From Siphonodentalium dalli (taxonomy: Eukaryota; Mollusca; Scaphopoda; Gadilida; Siphonodentaliidae), in the NCBI GenBank assembly GCA_032622095.1, contig CP136061.1:9204447-9268446 (forward strand): a stretch of 64,000 nucleotides of DNA, in the 5' to 3' direction. This document shows positions 55,566-64,000 of the stretch, one piece after another (position 1 is the stretch's first letter; each line of letters begins with the position of its first letter). Under the pieces are notes generated by a model. The model ran no database searches, was not told the DNA's origin, and saw only the letters and a program-made list of their open reading frames with translations. A program made the position numbers and the translations under genes.

Positions 55566-57809
55566 GTTTATAAAACATTTAAAAACATATATTTGTATAT
55601 TGTAAGATATTTCAAGGGATGGGTGGTTTCAAGATCCTAATAATTCTCGAATGTTATTACATCGCGGTCCGGTTCCAGTGATCAACTAGGGTTGCCACGA
55701 CTATGAGTTTTCATAATCGACTAATCGGCAGCTATAATCGACGGTTAGTTGATTAATCGGTAATATATGCGCCCTGTATTCCATCCAGGTAAACAATTGA
55801 TAAATGCGAAATTAAGATGACTTCTTTACATCCATTTTGAAGACAGTTATAAATTGTCGATGCTCCTTGTTTTACACTGTTTTATTTCGCATACAACAAG
55901 GAATACTCATGCCCTCGTAGTCTCATTAGTCCCGATGTAGTTTTTAACAGGCCCTTACTATTAAGTATTGCCAAGTGCCCATATTGCCGATGTTTCTGGC
56001 AAAGTTAGAGCAAACTGCATACACGACGTGACAGTAACTGTGCAAAATTGCACGAAGTAAAGCTAATCTCGATCGCGACTCCCAAGCCGCCACTACGTAT
56101 TTCGGCAGGTCACGTGCATCACAATAATTGGTAAAATTGAGGCGAAAGGCGTGCACTTACAATGAAGTTAACGAGGACATAGGTAGACAGTGGGAGATAT
56201 TTGAGCTTTTCTGGGAGACCCTGGGGTGACAGGGATGCAGTCACAATAACTGCTGTGTATAACCTGGACATTTTCAAAAAAGAATTGCAAGAAATAATGA
56301 AAAAATTAATAGTTTATATTACCGGCAACCGCTTCGGAAATGTATCTAGCACAGTAGCACTAATAGTAAATTAATATTCACAGTTAAACAATAAACATAA
56401 TTAACATTTCGATGTCGCACACATAATACTTTGAAGATGACCGTCAAACGTCGGCGGCAACATCAAAGGCAGAGGACACCGCAACGGAATTGTGCGGCAT
56501 ACGTAGTTAACAGTTACTTCTAGACATGACATCGATGAAAAGTACTGCTTACATACACAAGTTACACTACCATATCCACCCCCCCGACCGACCAGCATCA
56601 TAGAAAATTAGCAGGACAACTTAACCAGGGCCGGAATCAGCGTGTTAATCCTCCAGGGATATCAATAGGGAAGAACTACATCAAACTGAATTCCAAATTT
56701 GCGAAAATGTGAGACAAGGACGTGGCGAGTAGATTGAGCTGGTTTCACTCCAAACTTTATCAAAATGTTCAATAGTTGGAAATATAAATGAGTTAATGAC
56801 ACATCAATTGTAAAAGTAACAATAAGTTAAAATCGTTCTTACATTTCGGAGAAAATTTGTAATAAATTTGTCATAATTTAGGAAAAATCACCACCACAGA
56901 CGAGGGTTGGCGAGACATAATTATATACAACAATTGGAAAGCTTGAAGTATACCAGTTGTATGCTTGCAACCCAAATAGAAGTTTCCAGATTTGGTTACA
57001 AATGCAGTTGGAAATTCCTAGTTGTCCATACCCAAACATAAACTACATTTTCGCTTCAATATTTAAATATAAGATGTTGATTGCCAAGCAAAACAAAAAC
57101 GTTTGTATACATAGAAAAATAAGAAATCCAGTTGAAGAATGATGTTTGCTAACCCGAAAAGGGATGCAGGACAGTTTGCAGAATGGAGGGGTGCAGTTTA
57201 AACTTCGAAGCTTTACGGCCCACCCAAACGAAAACAGTGTTACCACGTCCCTTCTTTGACCAAATGAGGGTTATTGAAATTCAAGTACCGGTAGTAATCG
57301 TTCAACAAATAACGATTGAATATGAAGTCATATGCGAAAAAAGGCTGAAATAGATGAAAAAAATAAAAATAATTACCTCACATGTATGCCGTGAGTCCAC
57401 AGTATACAATGGCAAACCACAATAGCATGAATCTTAACTTGCGGGTCTGGGTTATGAATGGGGAAGCCAGACCATAAGTATGAGGTGACAAACAATACGG
57501 TACATTTTCCTGATTAATGATAACTTGCATTCAGCCCGTGCTTAAATGTGACGACTGCAGATTGTGTTAAGATATCACACGCACAGTTGCCAACCACTCG
57601 CTATCAGGTCAGCAATGTATAATAGGCCAAACCAATAAAATTATTTGATAGTAGGTTTTAATGGCCGTTCAGCAAAGCTTATATATTATTAACACATATT
57701 CGAAAGACCACTGTATTCACAACACAGTGTCCGAATACCCATATGCCACTCATATATGATAGGCACTAGTTCAATTCAGCAGAAACGCATAAGTCCTACG
57801 ATTATAGTA
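55566..57809. other. Unassigned stretch, possible hAT-like trace
   Basis: GGGTTGCCACGACTATGAG with repeated CGACTAATCG/GATTAATCGG words near 55690-55760 recalls hAT-type ends, but no partner end is seen. Short frames (for example 55944-56156 minus, 56957-57142 plus) have no domain. Confidence 0.4.
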
Positions 57810-57847
57810 CACCCACTGAACGCGCTTCGCGCGTTGGTCAGTGGGTG
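57810..57847. repeat. GC-rich hairpin
   Basis: CACCCACTGA.ACGCGC pairs with GCGCGT..TCAGTGGGTG around TTC. It forms the left border of the truncated T165 copy. Confidence 0.8.
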
Positions 57848-58740
57848 AAAAAACATGGCTGCTGGTGGCCATCTTGGATTTTACTCTTTGCATCACTAAA
57901 TCCTTTGACACATCCTACAGACCACATCTCTGATCCGATCATCACGAGTCATTTTGGGGTCATTTGGCCAAAAAACATGGCCGCATCAGCCATCTTGGAT
58001 TTTACTCTTTGCATCACTAAATACTTTGGCGCGGGCTACAGGTCGTATCTTTGGTCTGATCTTTATGAAATTTGTCATGAATGTTGACATTGACATGTAG
58101 ATGGGAACGAGTCATTTTGGGGTCATTCGGCCAAAAAACATATGGCCGCTGGACGCTGGTGGCCATATTGGATTTCAAAATTAAATCCATTGGCGCGGCC
58201 TACAGGCCGTACTGTTTGTGTGATCATCATAAAATTTGTCATTAATGTTGACATTTACATCTAGATGGGAACGAGTCATTTTAGGATCATTCGGCCAAAA
58301 AACATGGCCACTGGAGGCCATCTTGGTTTTTACTCTTTGCATCACTAACTCCTTTGACACACCCTACATACCACATCCCTGATCCAATCATCAGCAAACT
58401 TCATATGGATCATCGAGGCGACCTCTTGATGGGAACAAGTCATTTTAGGGTCATTCGGCAAAAAAATATGGCCACCAATGGCCATTTTGGATTTTACTCT
58501 TTGTATGACTAAATATTTCTACAAAATCCATTAGCATGGGTTATAGACAAATCTGTTTCTTTGATCTTTATGAAATTTGTCATGGATGTTGACATTGACA
58601 TGTAGATGAGTTTTAGTATTTATTCTTTGCATCACTAAATCCTTTGGCACACCCTACAGACCACATCCCTCCATTTATTGTCAACCATTAAATTATTCCC
58701 CTACCTAAGTTGAGCTACAGTGTCATTGACACTTTCATTA
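57848..58740. repeat. Repeat family T165, copy 3 (left end missing)
   Basis: Begins inside a unit (AAAAAACATGGCTGCTGG) right after the hairpin and ends with the usual GTTGAGCTACAGTGTC and CACTTTCATT. It has about five units with some internal deletions. Confidence 0.85.
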
Positions 58741-60244
58741 GTGTGAAAACTTGCATCTTCATGTATAAAAATTTAGCATGGTATTTCCTAATAAGCCCTA
58801 TTCCTTAAAAACTGCAAAAAGCCTATAGAGTATAGATGAATATTTTGACCATTGAAGGCAATACCGGTTTGAACCAATAGAATACATGTATTTGTACCAT
58901 TTTAGAATCATAGGTTTTATTCAGCCATGACTGTGGTGAACATTAAGTTACTAAGGCATTATCAAGCTCACAAATCTTCTCATTGCTTGGTAAACCTGTT
59001 ATGTGGATTTCAGTCATTGGGCAGTATTTCTAATACAGGTGAGGGGGTGATACATGTATATCTTATACCACAAAAACCATCGCGGTCACCCACCTCCACA
59101 CAAAAACATCTCTGTGTAATCACACCGCTCCTCTAAGTTAATTCACATGTGTTTGCTGGTCACATACTACAGTATCAAACAATAGGACTAGAGTAAACAG
59201 GTGTAAAATAAAGTGATTCAAGTGATCATCACAAAATACTATGCATTAATCCAGATGCCCAGGTCTATCAGACTATCACTCATTTACAAAGTATCGGTAC
59301 CTTCATCACAACCTGAGCAGATACATGTACATGTATCTTGGTGAGATCATCACCATAATCCATTGTATTGGATGCAATCTGGAAAAACCTGTGACTTGAA
59401 ATTCTTAGAGTATTTAGCTTAGGGCATGCTTTTTTGTGACTTTTCAGTGATAACCAAGACGCTCTTGCGGAGTGAAGTTTATGACATCGTCCCATCAGTA
59501 GCATAGTATTCTCCATGTGACACCAAAAACAGCCTATCCTAGTAGTTGTACAATATTAGCACATGTATTATTTTGACAATTACTTGTACGTGTTCTCTAT
59601 ATTTCGTAATCAAGATTATAAAGACATTAGTGATGCAGACCAGACTGGACCACCCTAGGTGGTCCAGTCTAGCGTGGTCCAGTCCATTGACTAGGCAGTC
59701 CTGTCCGGTCCAGGCCATTCTGGTCTGGTACCCTTGTATGGAGTTGCCCGAGTTGGACTGGTCCAAAGCGGTCTGGTCTACTTACATGTGAATGAATTAC
59801 CCTTTTAGCAAAATCTATACATTATACTATACCAGGCCCATATAAAATGCACAATAGATACATGTGGCACTGTTATTTTCAACACACATAGAAGCATACA
59901 GAGAATCGTACCGACATGTGGCAAAGTCACTCCAACCCATGGGGTGACTTTGCCACCCAACTTTTTCAGTACATGCTCTCATTCCAAACATACATGGACC
60001 ATAACGGCATAACCACACATGAAATATATAGCATGAAGTTACCTGAGTTAAATGACTGTAGAACTGTTTTCTGAATTTAGCTTGTGACTGAATGCTACAT
60101 AGAATTATGCCAAAAAGGTGGCAAAGTCACCCCGTTTTACGGTACAGAAAGGGATAAGATTAAAAGGTAAAACAGTCAAATTTCCGGCCCAACCGAATTA
60201 TAAAAAAAACTCCTGTGAGAATCTAGTAATTATTTATATTGGCC
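58741..60244. other. No gene; several small palindromes
   Basis: Contains a palindrome AGACTGGACCACC/GTGGTCCAGTCT near 59642-59669 among repeated GGTCCAG words, and a hairpin GTGGCAAAGTCAC (59918) / GTGACTTTGCCAC (ending 59956) whose arm recurs at 60118. Short frames lack domains. Confidence 0.55.
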
Positions 60245-60900
60245 TTTAACCCTTCATGACTGGAGCTTCCTGTAGGGAGCCCCATACAGGTGGCAGCTTG
60301 TATTGCTGAGTGTCGTCTGCTCACGTCTGTGGGGGGCTCCATAAGGGTAGTTTAACCCTTCCATGACTGGAGCTTCCTGTAGGGAGCCCCATACAGGTGG
60401 CAGCTTGTATTGCTGAGTGTCGTCTGCTCATGTCTGTGGGGGGCTCCATAAGGGTAGTTTAACCCTTCCATGACTGGAGCTTCCTGTAGGGAGCCCCATA
60501 CAGGTGGCATGTATTGCTGAGTGTCGTCTGCTCACGTCTGTGTGGGGCCCCATAAGAGTAGTTTAACCCTCCCATGACTGGAGCTTCCTATAGGGAGCCC
60601 CATACAGGTGGCAGCTTGTATTTCTGAGTGTCGTCTGCTCACGTCTGTGGGGGGCTCCATAAGGGTAGTTTAACCCTTCCATGACTGGAGCTTCCTGTAG
60701 GGAGCCCCATACAGGTGGCAGCTTGTATTGCTGAGTGTTGTCTGCTCATGTCTGTGAGGGGCTCCATAAGGGTAGTTTAACCCTTCCACGACTGGAGCTT
60801 CCTGTAGGGAGCCCCATACATGTGGCAGCTTGTATTGCTGAGTGTTGTCTGCTCAAGTCTGTGAGGGGCTCCATAAGGGTAGTTTAACCCTTCCATGATC
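60245..60900. repeat. 107-bp tandem array, six units
   Basis: Units start TTTAACCCTTCCATGACTGG at 60245, 60351, 60458, 60562, 60669, 60776 and 60883 (the last one cut short). Each unit contains GGGAGCCCC near its start and GGGGGGCTCC near its end, which can pair. The unit start TTAACCCTT.CATGACTGGAGC resembles the tips of the piggyBac-type elements at 10.2 and 52.2 kb. Confidence 0.92.
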
Positions 60901-60910
60901 CCAGATAGCA

Positions 60911-62010
60911 AAACTATGTTGGCATTACGTTGGCATTACGTTGGCACCGTTGGCATTACGTTGGCAAAAATTGCCAACGTTTGGCCAACGTTTGGCCAAC
61001 GTTGGGCCAACGTTCATTTTCCAACCGTGGTTATCCAACGCATTGCCAACGTTTTGCCAACCGTGGTTTGCCAACGTAATGCCAACGTAATGCCAACCAT
61101 ATAATGCAACAATAAATATATATAGTTGATATTGGCGATTTTTATGATTCAAGTCTTAAAATTGTCTATGCTTTTCAAGTGTCTCCCATGTTATCTGCAT
61201 ATTACAGCTTTCCTCATTGGTCATAATAATTAATTCTCAGGAAATGGAGTTAATGTTGGCAGATGGTTCATTTTCCAACCGTGGTTATCCAACGCATTGC
61301 CAACGTTTTGCCAACCGTGGTTTGCCAACGTAATGCCAACGTAATGCCAACCATATAAATATATTGTTGATATTGGCAATTTTTCTGGTTCAAGACTTAA
61401 AATTGTCTATGTTTTTCAAGTGTCTCCCATGCTATCTGCATATTACAGCTTTCCTCGTTGGTCATAATAATTAATTCTCAGGAAATGGAGTTAATGTTGG
61501 CAGATGGTTCATTTTTCAACAGTGGTTAAATATCCAACGCATTGCCAACGTTTTGCCAACCGTGGTTTGCCAACGTAATGCCAACGTAATGCCAACCATA
61601 TAAATATATTGTTGATATTGGCAATTTTTCTGGTTCAAGACTTAAAATTGTCTATGTTTTTCAAGTGCCTCCCATGTTATCTGCATATTACATATGGTCT
61701 TAATAATTAATTCTCAGGAATTGGAGTTAACGTTGGCAGATGGTTAGCCCCGCGTTCATTTTCCAACGGCTTGCCAACCGTGGTTTGCCAACATAATGCC
61801 AACCATAATGTTACAATATATAGTTGATATTGGCGATTTCTTTATGGTTCAAGTCCATGTCTATGCTTTTCAAGTGTTATAAGTATATTGGTACAGCATT
61901 ATCAATTAATCATAATGACTAATACTCAGGAGATGCAGTTAATGTTGGCAGATGGGTGGCATATGGTTGGCAAAGCAACATTGGGCCAATGTTGGAATAC
62001 CAACACTTTA
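60911..62010. repeat. GTTGGCATTACG palindromic cluster and ~245-bp tandem array
   Basis: Begins with repeated ACGTTGGCATT, changes strand to CCAACGTTTGGCCAACG, and then gives four units of about 241-254 bp starting GTTCATTTTCCAACCGTGG at about 61012, 61266, 61507 and 61754. The units degrade toward the end. Words TTGGCAAAACG and CGTAATGCCAACG recur on both strands. Non-coding; frames across it are repeat by-products. Confidence 0.85.
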
Positions 62011-62620
62011 CCAATCACTAATTACATTGTATCAACATAATGCGAATTGCTTTTTCACTGGTGTGTACATGTAATTATGAGGAATAATCAGCATCCTGGT
62101 ATAATTTGTGTCTATCACAAGCTTGCTTCATGATTTATTTGTTTGTGATTCTGCCCAAATATATTTATACAGTGAAATTACACTACCCGGAAATTAAGAT
62201 TATACATTGAATCAATTGCCATGCCCACTGACGGAAAGAGGGACTGACAGATATATGGATGCATAAAGGTCTGGACACACTGACGGACAGATGGATGGAC
62301 GAGGTCAATCCAGTATACCCCATTCTTTTTTAGAGTGGGGGTATAATTATAATTGTGCACACTCAGTATATGATATGTAATCAATACAATGATATGCCCT
62401 ACAGTGCGTGTTGTATCGAAACAGGTCTGTTTGGAGATTATGGCAGCATCAAGTGTTCCAGACACGAGACAAGATATATGCACAATCTCCAATTTAATAA
62501 ACACAAAGCACAAGATAGATCACTGAAATGTACTTGATAAAACAGTATAAAAAAAAATTATTGTACTGAATTTTAGATATATATTCTCGCAATAAATATA
62601 TGTTATAGGCATAAATATCC
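62011..62620. other. Unassigned stretch
   Basis: No gene or repeat recognised. A 111-codon minus frame at 62178-62513 has no domain signal. Confidence 0.45.
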
Positions 62621-62622
62621 TA

Positions 62623-62786
62623 CAGTAATGCCCTAAGTAATCGAAATATGGCTTGTTGCCATTCATCGGAAAGCTCTCGAGGAGAGCTTTCCGATGAATG
62701 GCAACAAGCCATATTTCAGACTAAATCCTGAAAAGTTACCCATAATTCTGCTGTGGTTATGGAGTCGATTACTTAGGGCATTACTG
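62623..62786. mobile_element. Tc1/mariner-like miniature element with a perfect palindrome
   Basis: Ends CAGTAATGCCCTAAGTAATC and the complement, flanked by TA on both sides (62621-62622 and 62787-62788), as for Tc1/mariner. The left half contains a perfect palindrome at about 62643-62718, beginning GAAATATGGCTTGTTGCCAT and centred on CTCGAG. It encodes no protein. Confidence 0.82.
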
Positions 62787-62949
62787 TACTTGAGCATTGA
62801 GCATGCACTCTAATTTATGATGTGATATACCGTATGGCCTAGCATCAATAAGCCGAAAATACAGTCCATTTGGTTGACAAATCCAAACATTGTAAATAAT
62901 GTAAGTTCCACTTACCTTTAGCTAAAGTATACTAGTAATTTATTATTTA

Positions 62950-63268
62950 AAGAGGTACTGTACACCAAATTTGTCCATTTATGAGACCATCTCATATTAT
63001 ACCCAACAGAATGTATATTTGATCCATGGATGATTGAAAAATACACTTGTGTGCTCTTTGAACGATGGAAACAACATGGTAATATTAATGGAAATGAGTT
63101 ATTGACTCGAATAACTCATTTCTGTCATAATCCATATGTTCTTTCGCATCACTCTTAAAGCACACAAGTGTATTTTGCACTCACCCATGGTTCAAATTTA
63201 TTTATCATTCTGTTGGGTATATTATGAGATGGTCTCATAAATGGCCAAATTTAGTACACACAACTTCT
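62950..63268. repeat. ~320-bp inverted-repeat element
   Basis: Left arm has CCATTTATGAGACCATCTCA and ACCCAACAGAATG; the right arm has the complement (CATTCTGTTGGGT, TGAGATGGTCTCATAAATGG). The centre near 63108 pairs GAAATGAGTTATT with AATAACTCATTTC. Arms are about 150 bp with mismatches. It fits a foldback miniature element; the target duplication is unclear. Confidence 0.8.
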
Positions 63269-63830
63269 TTAGTCTTTAACCAAACCAGTCCAAAATATGG
63301 CCTCCTACAGTGTTAATAGGTTCACTATATGTTTTTAATTGGAAGGAGAATTAATATCAAAGAAATTCATTAACGAGAGTAACTAACTGTAACTAGTAAA
63401 ACTGATTCAGATTTAATCCACCATCAGAGAATACTGTTTAACATAGTCATGTTAAAGTCCTAATCAGGTTTAATCACAGGATTATTCAATGAATATTGCC
63501 CTCAAGTTCCACAACCAACATATAGTCGATAGTAAAATCCAGTTGTGTGATATATAGACACAGCTCTATCATTTCAAAATACCAAAACTCATTCCAAAGA
63601 CATGCGGATAGTCATATTCTGTTGTGTAAAAAATTATGGATTTCAACAAATTTCTATCATAGATAAATTGTTATTCAGTGTATAGTTGGTATTGGGCACT
63701 GGATGCACTCCCGTTCATAACAATTTTGTCTCGGTTTCAAAATATACCCAACTTGTTCTCAAGAGTCCATATTGAAGTGCTTTGGTTAAACTTAAAGGGC
63801 TACAGATACTCAACTTATTTGAACTGGATA
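63269..63830. other. Unassigned stretch
   Basis: Nothing recognised. Confidence 0.45.
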
Positions 63831-64000
63831 TACATGTAGTAGCATATCTTAGAAATAGGTATCAACATATTATTTATTATTAAACTCATTTTTTATGAAA
63901 ACTAACAATTTTGGTACTACATGTTGTAGCATATCTCAGAAATAGGTATCAACATATTATTTATTGCAAAACTCATTTTTATGAGAAAAAAAACCAAATT
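63831..64000. repeat. 87-bp direct repeat at the window edge
   Basis: TACATGTAGTAGCATATCT at 63831 recurs as TACATGTTGTAGCATATCT at 63918, and both continue with AGAAATAGGTATCAACATAT. It may continue beyond the window. Confidence 0.8.

Overview
This window looks like AT-rich animal nuclear DNA, most likely from a marine invertebrate and probably a mollusc. That guess rests on the mix of repeats: CR1/jockey-like LINEs, a Ty3/gypsy element, TTAA-targeting miniature elements, and long arrays of ~160-bp units. No sequence search was possible, so the host is inference. There are no bacterial operons, rRNA, tRNA or CRISPR arrays that I can see, and no conserved host housekeeping gene that I recognise. 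Almost everything that can be explained is mobile-element or satellite DNA.

Layout. 1-4528 is a 50-bp satellite with about 90 units. 5.4-12.5 kb holds piggyBac-type non-autonomous elements with palindromic hairpins, an AT-rich minisatellite, and a 30/33-bp minisatellite that stays open in three frames. 12.9-17.7 kb is a decayed LINE on the minus strand (LINE-A) whose ORF1 carries an SGNH-hydrolase remnant; it is interrupted by a second LINE fragment and by a miniature element. 18.1-20.0 kb is a 1959-bp foldback element with an 8-bp target duplication. 24.4-28.7 kb is a second minus-strand LINE (LINE-B) with nearly full-length but broken ORFs. 29103-35302 is a 6.2-kb element with terminal inverted repeats that splits a copy of a local repeat; inside it, a 919-bp palindrome-rich element interrupts an ORF, so three levels of insertion can be read. 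38.8-39.4 kb is a broken MULE transposase. 40284-43103 is an intact 939-codon ORF for a Gln/Pro-rich protein with a Gag-like segment.

The best-preserved unit is a complete Ty3/gypsy-type LTR retrotransposon at 44007-50897. It has identical 226-bp LTRs, a tRNA-Leu primer site, a 4-bp target duplication confirmed by an empty paralogous site, gag, and a pol reached through a UUUAAAC -1 frameshift site. It also has an additional 279-codon ORF placed before gag, with all the signature blocks of an SGNH (GDSL-type) hydrolase. That extra ORF, together with a possible LTR-encoded splice donor and an acceptor just before it, is the strongest candidate for an undescribed system here.

52-64 kb is mostly tandem and palindromic repeats: three copies of a ~165-bp-unit element family, a 107-bp array whose units begin like the piggyBac-type ends, a ~245-bp array rich in GTTGGCATTACG words, a Tc1/mariner-like miniature element with a perfect internal palindrome, and other hairpins.
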